Source of the DNA: Phaffia rhodozyma
Lineage: Eukaryota; Basidiomycota; Tremellomycetes; Cystofilobasidiales; Mrakiaceae
Length of the DNA: 64,000 nucleotides
Reading direction: 5' to 3'
Assembly (NCBI GenBank): GCA_014706385.1
Contig: JACGZH010000005.1
Location: forward strand, 1,794,313 to 1,858,312
Positions 1 through 12,845 of the stretch are shown in pieces. Below the pieces are notes generated by a model. It was not told the DNA's origin, ran no database searches, and saw only the letters and a program-made list of their open reading frames with translations. The translations under genes and the position numbers were made by a program. How positions within the stretch are numbered: position 1 is the stretch's first letter; the number at the start of each line of letters is the position of its first letter.

Positions 1-3000
1 ACCCTCGACTTGCCTACCTCGCCTTTCGAATCATCGCATGCTGATGAGGACAAGACACCTACAGCCACTTATCCATCTCATCCTTCGTTTCAGCCTGTGA
101 ACGATGCGAAGATCTCAACAGATTCGTTAAACAATCGAACGGTTTCGAACACTATCTCCGAGAAGCCTGTTGAACCTTCCTCCTATTTCACCGGTACATA
201 CCCCTTGGGGACTGGACCAGAACCTCCAATTCTACCATCGTCCAGCCCGGCCCTGGATTCAACCAAAGAGGCTACTGGAAACATGCGCGAGACACAGTTT
301 AACCAGGAGAACGGGCCACCTTTGTCGTTGAATAAATTCACTCTGTACGAGACACGATCGTAAGTCTTGCTTCCTGCTGGCCAGTCTTAATTCGTGTCAA
401 TCATATCGTATTCGTTTCACTTGCAATCTGACTATCCCTCCTTCATGATTCTCGAAATCCAGCCGCTTCTACATCTTGGGTACCAATCAATCAGACTCTC
501 GGACCCGAGTACTCAAGATCGATCGTCTCTCCGGTACCGAACTTAATGTGGTAGAGGATATGGCAATCTACGACGCTAGGCAGACTGCAGAGCTTCTACG
601 CATGATCGAAGAGGGAAATAAAGGGACTGGGGGGATGGAGAAGGTCATGATATTCTAGTAAGTCTCCTCGTTTAATCTCATCCTCGTTCTAAACCAGCTA
701 TAACAATCTTATATGGGGCCCATAACAAATAATCAATAATGCTGTTGTTGCCATCATCGCGTTCCTCAGCGGGCTCGTAGGGTTCGTCAAGTTCACACAG
801 GGATGGTATCTTGTGAGTGTATCAATTGATTGACTACTGTCAACGCTATCTAAGGAAAACAAATCGGTCACTTATAGTAGCGCACGGGTTTAAACCTAGA
901 TCTTGATCACCAAACGATCCGTCGTTGCTCTGGTGGGAGGGCATTATCTATATCACTGCGACGAAACGCTCATGATGAGCGTCGCGAAGGGAGGGCACGA
1001 GAAGACGGCTGAAGAGACCAGGTTCGCTTGATATTCTTCCTTTTTTTTTCTTTCTCTTCCGTGACGTATGCGATCCGACACTTAACGAACTATCACAAAA
1101 TAATGGCGCGCATGCTTTATCTCGTATGCACATGACAGACTGCTCTCGACCTTCCAGAAAGTCGACTTATCCAAAAACTTCTATTTCAGGTAGATCTCCT
1201 CCTTTGATCAGCCCAAAGAACGTCGTTTTAGTCTTTCTAACTCTCCATCTACACAACACCAAGCTACACTTATGATTTAACATCCAGTCTACAGTCTAAT
1301 CTCACAGGAGTTCGAGCATCATGTCCTCCACGATCTGCTAACGCCCTCGCAGATGTGACATCATTTCACAAAATATCTCATAGATATATGTGGAACTATT
1401 ATCTCCTCCGTCAAGCGTTCGGTCTCGATGATGGATCACAGACCCACGGTAGTTGGAAAGGTCCTTTGGGCGGCGACAAGAAGGGCAGCTGGATCCTTCC
1501 GATCATTCATGGGTACGTTCGCAGTGTGTCGATGAATTTTGTGAAAGTATTGATCGATATCATCTATTTGTGTATCTTCTAAGTTTCGTTGACCAGGCGA
1601 GTACGTATTCTCACCCTCAGGTCCCGTTTCTTATTAATATTCTATCATTTGCCACGTATCATCATCGCATGCCTTGAAGTCTAACAGCATTTTGTTATCA
1701 ATTGATGATGTGTAGAGCTTGGCATCTTAGGGCGAACGGTCTACATAACTCTGATCGGTCGCCGCTCGCGTTTCAGCGCGGGAGCTAGATACTGGAGAAG
1801 AGGGGCGGATGAGTGGGTATGTCTATTCATGTACTGTGCAGTTGTTTCGATCTCGTGTGATATCACCTACTCAATCGACAAAGCCCTATCATAATACCAC
1901 TGCTGTCTTTTCATTCTCGATTCTCCTCTTTAGGGCGATGTTGCAAACGAGGTCGAGACAGAACAGTGGGTTTCATAACCTAGTTTCTACTTACTCTCTT
2001 TGATTCGTTTCAACCTGTTGCTGATTATGTGCTACGTCCGCCTCTCCTCTTCCTATGTTTCAGAATCGTATCAGAACCGACTACTACTCCCTTCCACTGC
2101 CCGACCCCCAGATTTTCAAACTTGTCACCTCAATCAGTCGCTATTGACTCGCGGATTGGCAACGATACGGCCCCATCTATACCTCTCAAGCATTCTAATC
2201 CTAACTACACAAGCTACGTCCAGTATAGAGGCAGTATCCCTTTGCTCTGGAGCCAAGATACAAGTGGCTCCCAGTTCCGGCCGCCGATAGAAAGTGAGTT
2301 TTGAGAAGTTTTCTGAGCATGATATCGTCATGAGATGTTCAACTCATTCCCTCAAACATTTGACAGTAAATGTTGTCGATCCTTACTTCTCCGCTGCCGC
2401 TAGGCATTTCAATCAGCTACTTAAAACGTATGGTGGCAGGGTCATCATCGTCAATCTCATCAAGGTGAGGGCCTCTTTGCCATTGATCTGCTTACGACAC
2501 TCAACTGATACTATGTTAACATCTGAATTGATATACGTTTCGCTCACAGGCCAAAGAAGCCGTCCCAAGAGAGATGAAGCTGCTGGCTGAGTTCACGCAA
2601 TGCATTGAGTATCTAAATCAGTTTCTCCCCGAAGACGCCAAAATGATCCACATACCGTTCGACATGTCTCGAGCATCCAAAAAGTAGGTTGTCAACAAGA
2701 GCCTGAGAACTTTGTGTTCAATGACAACTTATGTGCCTTGTCTGTTTGCAGTAAGGATCAGGATGTTGTTGGTATTTTGGAAGATATAGCGGAAGAAAGT
2801 TTAGAGATAACCAAGTTCTTCCACAGTGGAAGAATGAGACGAGAAGACGGGCGAGTATCACAAAGTTTTGGTTCAAGCTCCTTACAGTCAGCAACGTTGT
2901 ATTAAACCCAAAATATCTATACAGAATCGTACCGTTTCGCGACACTCTTCAACTACAAAGCGGCATTCTTCGAACCAACTGTGTGAGTCATAACGTGTAA

Positions 3001-4923
3001 CCCAATTCGACGGGTGCTATCACTGAATACCCTAATCTATCGCAGGTCGATTGCTTAGATCGTACGAACGCGGCACAGGTAAGAATTTCGCATCTTGTCT
3101 GAATTTTATTTCTGCACGAAACTCAATCAATCATATTCAGTTCGCTATGGGAAAAAGGGTTTTTGGCCATCAGCTTTATGCTCTAGGCATTATTCCCAGT
3201 CCAATTTTGGAATACGATTGCGTAGCTACAAACTTGTTGAACTCGGTGAGTATTCTTCTCTTGTTCCGTCGATACTCGTATTGACACTTCTGCAAAATTC
3301 TATAGATGTATCACGACCAAGGAGACACTCTGGCTTTACAGTACTCTGGAGGAGCACTTGTGAACAGGGTAGACACGTACAAACATACTACCCAATGGAA
3401 CAGTCATTCGAGGGATCTGATAGAAAACATCAAGCGGTATTACGCTAACTCGCTGCTTGGTTCGTCAAATGCCAATCTCATCCTTAATATTGCTTGATAT
3501 ACTGATGATTATCACACACAGATGCCGAAAAACAGAGCGCAATCGATGCTTTCCTTGGAGTCGAAAAAGGCATATCTTCGCCCATACTAAGACGCATACC
3601 TAAACGAGGTTACCGAGATTGGTTCGATCCAAATCACTTGGATCACCCTGTCAGCCTCACGGAAGCAGAGAATCGAATTCGACTCACACTCTCCCAAGGC
3701 TCTGACTTTTATGTCGAGTACTATCGTCCTCGACTATTCACTGTGTTGGATAGGCATTTTGCTATGAGAATCAATACATCAAGGTTCGCTACAAACACTT
3801 TTCTTGTTCACGCACAGTGAATTGATAACTTATTCCCACCCAAAACAGCAAAAACGATGTAGAGTTGAGAGCTTCGCCGTTTAGGCCGAAAGCAAGTAAA
3901 TCGTTGCGATCTCGACGGTAAGTTGCTAATTTTAACTATTCATGGATATGGCATGGATGTCGAGTTTTTGTTATTCAATTTAAACAAGATTTTCGATGTC
4001 TTTTGATGATATAGAAGTATTCAGTCCATATCATCAGTCCGGCGATGGCTTGCTTCCGATGGAACCTACGTTCCTGCCCAACGTCAGATGTCAAAGCTCA
4101 AGAACCAGTTAGCTATTGAGCCGGATGATCGTTCAGTCCATGTCGGTGCGGAGGGAGATGAATCCTCAACCGACATCAACTCGGTGGAGTGGAAAGTTCA
4201 AAAAAGCCTACAACCAGTAGTAGAACCCAACGAGATCCAAGAATACGTTCGGTCAGTTACATCCATTTGACTATCATCTGTTCTAGGTCTCAAACACTGA
4301 TACTCTTACTTGTGCTATAAAAGATGGTCTGCTTCGCATGAGGTTCGTTCAGCCACTAATCTTTCAAACTGACTTTCTCTAATTCCGAAGACCACCAATG
4401 GGGTGACACTCAGATGTGTTCTAGATGTCCTGTTGACTCGGCTGACCTATTTCTATGTGCTTTGACACGTTTGGGTTTTAGGACGAATTGTTTTCCTCTC
4501 ATACGCTGGGCAGAGTCAGTATCTTCACTTTTTAGACATATTTCAGCCTCTTTGATTAAGAGTATATCATCTCTTTTCGACCTGTTTGATATTTAGCCCA
4601 TAGATTTGAGCCTCTATCGAGACACTGTATCCATGTCTACAGCAGCCTTAGTGTGGTCCGACGAGAATACCGACATCAATACCTATCGTTCGTTTGTTAG
4701 CATGGATATCTACGACAACTCCCATGCCTCGGTACCTTTCGCTTCATTTTCTGACAACAATACCACTTCACAATCGAACGGAGCCCTCAAACCATCGATT
4801 GACAAGACAACCGGAAATCAGAGTTTGCCAGCTAATGTATTCAGCGGCGGCGCGGGCTGGGTGTTTGGGGTCAAACAGGTCGCAACAGAAAACGTCGTCT
4901 CGAGGCGGAATTTAGGGGAGTGA
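1..4923 (+). CDS. FIG4: FIG4-like polyphosphoinositide phosphatase (Sac domain), 5' end outside window
   Basis: Spliced from roughly 18 exons separated by introns of about 50-70 nt; the frame is open at base 1, so the N-terminus lies outside the window. Family features in order: FTLYETRS then RFYILGTN (intron at 364), RVLKIDR (about 510-530), [11 protein letters not shown] (about 780-815), DLSKNFYF (about 1165-1190), ILPIIHG (about 1497-1512), [17 protein letters not shown], then the Sac catalytic CX5R motif [10 protein letters not shown] (about 2975-3075, split by an intron) and a C-terminal tail ending at 4923. In known homologues this enzyme dephosphorylates PI(3,5)P2 at the 5 position on endosome/vacuole membranes in complex with Vac14 and Fab1. 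FIG4 is preferred over Sac1 because of the LYETRS/LKIDR start and absence of C-terminal membrane spans. Exon borders are approximate. Confidence 0.88.
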
Positions 4924-4960
4924 TCGCACCATAACCAAATGTTGTAAGCCTTGAGTTTGG

Positions 4961-5202
4961 TGAGAGTTACCTCAACCGGTGGTGGTCGATACATGACCCT
5001 TTGGGACTTGGGCATCGTCAGACCACAGGCCACAGACAACAAATTAGCAAGACTCCATGACCAGGAGATCATCAGACCAAGAGACGAAGAAACAGATATA
5101 CGAAGCAATAGACAGACGAAGAGACAGAGAAGAAGTGTTCAATTGAGCCACGTGCAGCTGATCTCAGCGGTGTTCATCTAGATGCCCAGTGATAGGTATA
5201 CA
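4961..5202 (-). repeat. Dispersed LTR-like repeat, short copy
   Basis: Read on the minus strand this segment begins TGTATACCT and ends GGTAACTCTCA. It matches the plus-strand segment 9690-10094 through most of its length, for example TAGATGAACACCGCTGA, CACGTGGCT, GTGGTCTGA, CAAGTCC and GGTTGAGGT. It begins TG and ends CA as a solo LTR would, but no target-site duplication is seen at this copy. No coding capacity is evident. Confidence 0.55.
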
Positions 5203-5588
5203 GCATGAATGTCAATCAGCCTAGTCGACCAACGGTCTCTTCGATCGAACAAATCTATTCATCAATCTACCATGGTCATCGCACCTCTACTTTGTTGAAC
5301 TAGCGGAGAGACTATTACTCTAGACGACTATGTCAAGTACTGGCCTTTTGTCCAGCTCCGCGAGATTGAATTTCTCTAATGCTCACTTATTCCATGAAGG
5401 TGAAGGTCGGCCTTGAACCCAGGAGTCGTGATCGTCAAGGATAAATCATAGCTCATCTAAACGGTCGTCTAGATTGTGTAGTTGCCTCAATACATTACTC
5501 TTCACCAGTATACAAGACCAAGGTGATGTTTACATATATCTTCAAAATATATAGATGAAAAGGAGCCGAAAGAGACACTAAAAAGAAA
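5203..5588. other. Intergenic stretch without recognisable gene
   Basis: Between the LTR-like repeat and tRNA-His. AT-rich, with no open frame of note and no repeat recognised. The end nearest the tRNA (5581-5588) carries the T-run that would terminate Pol III on the minus strand. Confidence 0.5.
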
Positions 5589-5678
5589 TGACCGTAGGGT
5601 GAATTGAACACCCGTCGTCCGCGACTTTGCGTTGTTGCCAACCACAAGCGGAAGTACTAACCACTATACTATACGATC
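5589..5678 (-). tRNA. tRNA-His-GTG: tRNA-His(GTG), intron-containing
   Basis: Cloverleaf on the minus strand: acceptor GATCGTA/TACGGTC, anticodon stem TCCGC/GCGGA, loop TTGTGG then an intron of about 18 nt, T-arm GGGTG-TTCAATT-CACCC, discriminator A. No CCA is encoded, as usual for eukaryotes. The exons match the second tRNA-His at 30003-30096, while the intron differs in its middle. His is the one amino acid with no tRNA in the array further right. Confidence 0.95.
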
Positions 5679-6619
5679 TTGTTGACTAAAAGTCACTTGC
5701 ATACTATTTGTTCAGCTTGTAAGAGATCTGTTGGAGTTTCAGCAGTCTTGACATAATTTCATCTGTTATTTGTTATTTATTTTTCCGAGGCATCACCTTC
5801 CGACCTCCGTTTGCGCGGAGTCCCAAGCCTCTCTCTCCGAAGAACTATATATTTTCTGGCGGGTTCCCTTCTGTTTTCCTGGTTTCTCAATCCATCTTAC
5901 TGAAACACCTGGGTGGTGTGAATATGATTTTGGACAACCAGTGAGGGCTTGATTGGGAACAAGTGCCAGAACGAAAAGTCCATTTTCACCCTTTTATTTC
6001 AGTAATTATCTTTAGTTGATCACATAAATGCCGCCCTCATTTCCAATGGGCAGTTCAGTGAACCTGTCTTTGAAGGACCGAAACAGATGGACGAATGGAC
6101 AGACAAAAAAATGTAATATGAATCCGATTTTTTTCTTCCTTTTTCTTTTACTTGTAGGTTTCTTATGACCTTGATCTCGGAGACTGCTGACGGAAAGTTA
6201 GAGAACTGAAGGTTAGTGAAGTATAGAAGGTCATTCAAAATCTTTCATTACATTGGAAATTATGGCTTGAAATTTAGCCGACCCATCCGTTCGGCCATCG
6301 ATCTAAGGCTGTGAACGCAATTCGCGCTGCGCTCTGGGTACCTTGGCGAACATCATCATGCCGAGAGTATCTTGACAGTTCCGTTCTTGGTCACTTCCGT
6401 TCTGTGTTGAGACTAACCTTGATGCTTTTGCGCTCACTTCTGCGATGAGACTAACAGATCTAACTGATTGAGAGATTGAACTTCGTTCTCTGTCGCTAAA
6501 CTGATAACTCACAAAGATTGCCGTGCCCTGGTATCGCTCAAGCTCTTTATCATCGATCAACACTTTTTTCTTCCTCTTTGACCTGGGGGTCGATCTGGAC
6601 CAGATAACTATCGCTTCTT
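5679..6619. other. Intergenic, with tRNA-His-linked repeat
   Basis: Upstream of tRNA-His and of the permease. Contains the dispersed repeat at 5817-5994. The remainder is unremarkable and no gene is supported. Confidence 0.5.
5817..5994 (+). repeat. Dispersed repeat beside tRNA-His, copy 1
   Basis: Shares a diverged block with 29721-29900: TCCTGGTTTCTC, ATCCAT, ACACCTGGG, CAGTGAG, CTTGAT, GAACAAGTG and AGTCCA in the same order. It lies about 140 nt upstream of the minus-strand tRNA-His and so has the opposite orientation relative to its tRNA compared with copy 2. Insertion next to Pol III genes in either orientation is typical of some LTR retrotransposons; the identity is not proven. Confidence 0.55.
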
Positions 6620-6621
6620 GA

Positions 6622-6629
6622 TATATAAA
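6622..6629 (+). promoter_or_regulatory. TATA box of the YAT-type permease
   Basis: TATATAAA lies about 150 nt before the proposed ATG at 6780. GATAA sequences occur nearby (about 6502, 6603 and 6752); these are possible GATA-factor sites such as those used in fungal nitrogen control. Confidence 0.5.
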
Positions 6630-6779
6630 CCGTTTCTCTGGTGTTTCAGCCCCATCGTCATCCTGTTCTGTTCCCTTTCTGACTCTCACACGCTCACACG
6701 CTTACTCAATTTCATACTACTGCCTCACCCTTCTTCCTCTTACTCGTTGGCGATAAAGAAAGAGAAGAATAGAGCCAAG

Positions 6780-9548
6780 ATGGATCAACTGGAGTGCAAA
6801 AAAGACATTATTTCCGTGGACATCGAAGAGGTCAATGGTATCGAGGGAGGATTAAACCGACAGATGAACCATACGAAGAGAGTCATGACCGCCAAACAAA
6901 TTCGGTTCCTTGCGATTGGTGGTACAATCGGAACGGCCGTCTTGTTCGTTCTTTCTTGCCTTTGCTTGCGTTTCCTGCAATGTTTTCCCTGTGCGTTCCT
7001 GGAAGCTCATTAACAATGCTGACTTCACCTGGTTTTGTAGCTTGGGAATCGGGGGAAGTCTTGGTAGGCCGCTTATCTCTGTCTATTTGGCCCCAATGGC
7101 GATGTGCTTACCAGTTGAAAATCGTCTCCTTCTTCCATACTTTTAGTTAAGGGAGGTCCGTTAATGCTCTTGCTTGGATACATTTTATGGACATCCGTCA
7201 TCTTTTGGTCAGTATTGGTTCTCTTTCTCCTTTTCCTTCCTGTTCAACTCGAGAAAGCGAAGAAAAGCCACCTAATTTCCAAATGTCTTCTACCTTTGCA
7301 ATGTCAACAGTGTAAACGAAGGTCAGGCAGAGATGGTCTGTCAACTACCGGTCGAGTCATCCTTCATCACTTTTGCCAGTCGGTACGTGGATAATGCGTT
7401 TGGGGGAGCGACCGGTTGGAATTATTTCCTTGCGATGTGTTCTCTGCTCTGTTTCGAAATCACTGCTTTCCACGCTGCCCTTGGATACTGGACGAGCGTA
7501 AGCGGCTTCAGCTTCTTTTCTTTTCAAGTAGCCATGGTCTAACATATTTCTTTCTTGTTTCTCATCTTCCTGTTTCTTGTGATTGTGTCTCCCTCCTCCC
7601 CTACGTCCCTCGTCTCTTTCTTATTATTTGCTAATTTTAATTGTCCAACACATTAGGATGTCCATCCGGCAATCGTCCCAGTGGTCTGTATAGTCACTTA
7701 TGCGCTTCTTCATATGTGGTCCTCCAGGATCTTTGCGGAAACGGAGTTCTGGATTGTTCTCTGTACGTTCGAGGAGCTTATTTCCAATTGACCCTAAGAA
7801 AATATCACCTCATAATCACCTCTTGACATTTCAAACTTTCAGGCAAGATTGTCCTTATGCTCGGACTCTTCATGTTCACCTTTGTGACCATGTGCGGTGG
7901 AAACCCTCTCAAGGACGCCTACGGGTTCAGACACTGGAAAAATCCTGGTCCTATCTCAGATTACTATGGCAAAAACTCTTCCGGTTACTTCCAAGGGTTT
8001 TGGACCTGTCTGCTAGGAGCCTCGTTTGCCGTTGCCGGACCAGATTTCTTGTCTTTAGTGGTCAGTTTCGGGAGGTTCTTCTTTGTCCATTTTGCTTCAT
8101 CGAGCGCCGAGTTCACAAGTTTAACTCCTTTTTTGTTACTTTTGTCATTTCTATCACTACAATTTTAGGCAGCCGAGGCTATCAATCCTCGACAAGTCCT
8201 TCCCAGTGCCTTCAAGTCGGTCTACATTCGATTAATTCTCTTGTAGGTCTAAAATATATCTATATCATCTTCTCAGATTCAAATATTGACTCAGATTCCT
8301 TTCTTGTTTGAATCGATCGGTTTATAGCTTCCTCGTATCTGCGCTCGCCGTCGGTATTGTTGTGCCCTACGATGATGTGATCTTGAACGATGCCATCAAG
8401 GAGAACTCTGCTGGAGGTTGGTCCATCTCTTCTTCTTTTGCTCGATTGATCGTTCAGTGACGCTTAAGGTCCTCCTTGACTGGGCTATCTTTTTCAGCTG
8501 GAAGATCTCCTTACGTGGCTGCGATGAGCAGACTCAAGATTAAGTACTTAGGTTCCATCGTGAATGCCGGTATCAGTCAGTAGTTTCGACACTACTTTAA
8601 AATTTAGATAAACGTGTCTTACGAATCACTGTATAATCATATTCGGAACTTCCTAGTCACCAGCATTTACTCAGCAGGAAGCGCATTCCTCTTCAACGGA
8701 TCCCGAACTCTTCAGTTCGTCCTCCTTTGCTGCTATTTTCATACAGAAACAAAGGAATGATAGGCTGACATTGCCCATACAACCTTTGCAGCGGTCTCGC
8801 GCAAGCTGGTCACGCTCCCGCTTTCTTCAAGCGCACCAACAAGAACGGTGTACCTGTGTATGCGTTGATTGCTACGCTCTGCTTTGCTTGCCTCAGTTTC
8901 CTCCAATGCTCTGATCGAGCCAACAAGGTTCTTGAGTGGTACGTCGCTTGCTCGATCCTTCTTTTAAAGCCGCTTTGAACAAATCTGATTTCTTTGTTCC
9001 ACTGTATTCATGGATCACAACAGGTTCATCAACATATCGACCGCCACTCAGATCGTTACCTGGATGGCGATGAGTGTGTCCCACATCCGATGGTTCAAAG
9101 CGATGGCCATCCAAAACATCGACCGATCAACATTACCTTACCGATCGATGTTCCAGCCATACGGCGCTTGGTATGCACTCGTCCTTTCCACGATCGTCAT
9201 GATCTCTAATGGTTACCCTGTCTTCTTGAACGGAGGTTGGGATACAGCCAGTTTGTAAGTCATATCTCGTCTGTTTCCCCTTCTTTTAATTATTCTGCAT
9301 CTGCTGAACTAAATCGCCCTGTCTTTTTTCTTACTAGCATCTTTTCCTACGCCGCTCCTATCCTGTTCGTAATATTCTACGCTGTCATCAAATTGATCGG
9401 CCGAAAACCATTCGCCAAACTGGAAGACATCGATCTTAGAGAAGGTTTGGCTGAAGTGGAAGAACACGAGGCCACCCTATCTTTCCAGGAGATCGAGAAC
9501 GACTCGTCGGAAAAGATCGGAAAGAGGATTATTCGTTGGTTGTTTTGA
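6780..9548 (+). CDS. Amino-acid permease, YAT/APC family
   Basis: The ATG at 6780 starts MDQLECKKDIISVDIEEV, followed by the hallmark RQMNHTKRVMTAKQIRFLAIGGTIG region that opens fungal YAT permeases. About ten introns follow; recognisable blocks are SFITFASRYVDNAFGGATGW, GWTYF-like transmembrane segments, VMCGGNPLKD-type loop, FQGFWTCLLGASFAVAGPDF, AAEAINPRQVLPSAFKSVY, NGSRTLHGLAQAGHAP and YFFINISTATQ-like helix 9-10 region, ending IIRWLF at 9548. Expected role: plasma-membrane proton symport of amino acids. As the first gene of the putative amine cluster it may import the nitrogen substrate. Codon use and intron size match its neighbours. Family assignment is firm; the substrate is unknown. 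Confidence 0.87.
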
Positions 9549-9689
9549 ATATGGGCTTGAATCTGTAAGATTAAATTAGGTTGTAAATGTCAAATCATGG
9601 CTGGGATGATGTCGAGCTGCTGTAATCTCAACAAACGCTGTTGAGAGCGGTCGGACCGTTGGTTGGCTCGACTACTTCGATGGTCATGT

Positions 9690-10094
9690 TGTATATCTGA
9701 CGCCGGAAATATAGATGAACACCGCTGAAATACATTGCACGTGGCTTGATCAAGCATATCTTCTGTCTTCGTCTGTCTGTTACTTTGTCACTTTGTCTTT
9801 GTCGTTGTCTACCTCTAGGTCCTCGCTACTCCTTTGTCTCTCTGATTCTTGCTCTCAGACTTGGCGGAACAGGGATGTGAACACGTTACGTAACATGCTA
9901 CACCTATCCCTTCACGAGAAGAACGAGGGAGCAAGAATGCTGGTGTTTAATACTGCTGCTGCTACGCTGGTCGCTGAGGCTGAGGCTGGCAGAAACTAAA
10001 CCCATGACCCATGGGATCTTGGTGGTTTGTGGTCTGAGGACACCCAAGTCCAAAAGGGCCATGTATCAACCACCATCGGTTGAGGTCACTCTCA
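9690..10094 (+). repeat. Dispersed LTR-like repeat, long copy
   Basis: Starts TGTATATCT and ends GGTCACTCTCA, with the hexamer TCATGT immediately outside both ends (9684-9689 and 10095-10100), as in a solo LTR with target duplication. It matches 4961-5202 in inverted orientation but carries about 160 nt of extra internal sequence (about 9840-10005). Caution: the sequence just outside the right end (CATGTCTTAGGGCA) is also shared with 19110-19126, so the true right border may lie further out. Confidence 0.55.
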
Positions 10095-10261
10095 TCATGT
10101 CTTAGGGCATAGAATACAATCGCCCGACCAGTTTCTTGATCGTTTGAGTTTTTGCTACATAATTGCTACAGCAGTTAGACTGGCCAGCTCCTGGAAAATT
10201 TTAGAGATGCTTTTCATCAGTTTTAAAGTTTAAACTTTCACTTAGCTGTAGAAACATTGAC

Positions 10262-12467
10262 TCACATGGTACCGTCAATGTTGTGATGAACAGACTTGAT
10301 TTGCTGATAAGCCTCCAACCCGTAAGTGCCCAACTCCCTTCCGATACCGCTCTGCTTATAACCACCGAAGGGAGCTTGGACATGGAGAAGAGCATAAGAA
10401 TTCACCCAGATCGTACCGGCCTCCAAGGCCCCGGAGACTCGCATTGACTGCTTGGCGTCCGATGTGAACACGGCGGCGGCGAGACCGTAGGAAGTGTTGT
10501 TGGCCAATTCCAAACCTTCCTCCTCAGTCTCGAATTTGGCAACGACAATGACAGGACCAAAGATCTAAGTGAGAACGTGATAAAAAGGAGTGTCGTCTCA
10601 TAATCAGTATTGCTGCCGGGGCATCCATCTATGATGCAGTAAGGCTTACCTCTTCCCTGACACATTGCATGTCCTCGGTGACTTCAGTAAGCACCGTAGG
10701 CTCGACGTAGAATCCAGTTGATTGAGCCCACTTCTGACCACCGGTGGCTACTTTGGCCCCGTCTGCCTTGGCCTTTTCGATGTAGTTGATGACTTTGTCT
10801 CGTTGGCCTGCCGAAATCAAAGGTCCGAAAGAGGTCGCCTCATCTGAAGGCTAAGGTAAAGAGGGCCGGGACAAGCGGGTTACGGCTAAAGATCAATTTC
10901 TGAAGTCAGGTAACTCCCCCCTCAAGTGATTTTGACTCACCTTGCCTATAGCGCATGCTTTGGCCTTCTCCACGAGCTTGGCAACGACCTGATCGTAAAT
11001 ACCAGATTGAACATACACTGTGATAGAAAGGGTAAGGTTCAAGAGACGTTTTATTGTCAGCCTTCGCATTCAAGCTGTTTGAGAGATCCCAGAAGAGCTT
11101 GATGCGATGCTATACAACATACATCTTGAACCGGCACAACAATCTTGTCCAGAGTTGAACCAAATACCCAAAGCCAACCAGTTGGCGGCATCTTCGATGT
11201 CTGCCGAGTTGAACACCAGAGACGGGGACTGGAGAATGAGATCCGACAAAGATTAGCGTCGAACATATGTAACCCTTGAACAGTCGCCGGGTAGCTCACC
11301 TTTCCGCCCAACTCCAAAGTAACCTTCTTGAGATTGCTCTCAGCAGCCGCTACAGCAATTCGTCTTCCGGTGATCACACTTCCAGTGAAGGCGATCTTGT
11401 CAATGTTCATGTGGCTTGAGATGGCATGTCCTGTAGTGGCCCCAAGACCGGCGAGGGTTTGAATGACACCGGCGGGGAAACCGGCTTCGATTGTCAATGT
11501 ACAGAGAAATAGAGCGGTCAAGGGGGTAAGTTCGGAGGGCTTCATGATGACACAGCATCCGGCTGTCATGGTCAAGACGAACAGGAAGATGTCAGTTCCA
11601 ACAGGTCAACAGCTTGAGAATGGTCTTGTACGGGCAAGGGGTCCTCACCTGCCAATGCGGGTCCAACCTTCCAGGCCCACATGAGCATGGGATAGTTCCA
11701 AGGGATGCTAGATGGGTTCATCAATATCAGTGCGAGAAAAAATGACATAGATTCAACACTCTCTTGACGATGCCGAATGACTGTACTCACATTTGACCAC
11801 ACACCCCAATGGGCTCGTGCAAGGTATAGACAATCTTGTCCTTGCCAAAGGTATCGATGGTTTGGCCATGGCTTTTGTCGGCCAGACCGGCATAATACCT
11901 TATACAGGCGACGGAGTCACCAACATCGGCTTCTCTGGCAATTCGAACCCCCTTGCCCGAGTTCCAGGATTCGAGCTCTGCAAGTACTTCGCTGTTTTGC
12001 TCGATCAAGTCGGCGAATTTGTATAATACTGTAAAGGAAGGCGAGCGTGCGTAACAGTCAGGATCGATGGCCGGTCAAGAGAGCTATCATTCGACACGGC
12101 AACTTACAAGCTGCTCTTTCTGTGGCAGCGACATTTTTACCCCACGTGGTTTTGAATGCTTTCCTGGCGTGAACGACAGCTCGATCGACATCGGCAGAGG
12201 TGGCATGGGCGAAATCGAGCAGCTTCTCTCCGGTAGCTGGGTCTACGGTCTCAAAGGTCTTGCCATCCGAGGAAGGACTCCATTCGTTGTTACTGAAAAG
12301 AACCAGGGCAAGCACATACGGGATTCAGTCGAGGGAAGGGAAGAGCACAGTGCATCAGCCGGATAACGATGCGGATGCCACCTGACGACTCACATGAAGA
12401 GACCGGTAGGAACATCGATCTGTTTGCCGGAAGGCAAGGTGATGTTTTCAAAACATTGGGCGGGCAT
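10262..12467 (-). CDS. NAD(P)-dependent aldehyde dehydrogenase
   Basis: The minus-strand ATG at 12465-12467 starts [16 protein letters not shown]; the stop is at 10262. About eight short introns; the spliced protein is near 500 residues, the usual ALDH length. Motifs in order: [35 protein letters not shown] (cofactor site), [27 protein letters not shown] with the general-base Glu, [12 protein letters not shown] with the catalytic Cys after D, EEIFGPV-type segment, and [13 protein letters not shown] near the C-terminus. The family oxidises aldehydes to acids. Next to a copper amine oxidase it most likely removes the aldehyde that enzyme makes. Divergent from the Zn2Cys6 regulator with about 380 nt between the starts. 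Confidence 0.93.
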
Positions 12468-12590
12468 AGTTGAAGGTATTGTGGATGGAGAGATTTGATT
12501 ACTGGACGATGTGTATGCTTGGGTATCTCGCTATGTCAAGGCAGAGATGGATGAACTGATCTTTGAGAACCCTGATGATCAGATGGCAGT

Positions 12591-12600
12591 ACTTATAATT
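12591..12600 (-). promoter_or_regulatory. TATA-like element upstream of aldehyde dehydrogenase
   Basis: Reads ATTATAAGTA on the minus strand, about 125 nt upstream of the aldehyde dehydrogenase ATG. Only the sequence and position support it. Confidence 0.35.
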
Positions 12601-12649
12601 CGGTTGCACCATTCGCTGTGGTAACGGATCTCCGCCGGATAGGGATCTA

Positions 12650-12678
12650 GCGGATAAACTTATTGATAGCGGGTAAAC
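12650..12678 (+). promoter_or_regulatory. Paired GCGGrTAAAC motif in divergent promoter
   Basis: GCGGATAAAC (12650-12659) and GCGGGTAAAC (12669-12678) are 19 nt apart between the divergent aldehyde dehydrogenase and regulator genes. The same 10-mer occurs once in inverse orientation at 19172-19181, in the other divergent promoter of the cluster. CGG-containing half sites are typical of Zn2Cys6 regulators, so it may be the target of the regulator at 12846; that link is inference. Confidence 0.45.
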
Positions 12679-12845
12679 TGCCTCCATACCGGTTCAAATC
12701 AAAATTGGGACCTGATCGAAATTGATGCGTAATTTAGAAGGCCGAGCGTTATTTCCGCGGTGTTATCACTTCTCGGGGTATTCTGGGCGCGTGAGACTCG
12801 ACTCGACTCGGGGTTAGCGATAGCTGCTGTGGATTTTTGTTCAAC

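Noticed and set aside
6303..6689. Minus-strand open frame upstream of the permease
   Set aside because: It overlaps the permease promoter and TATA box, has no recognisable domain and no splice partners.
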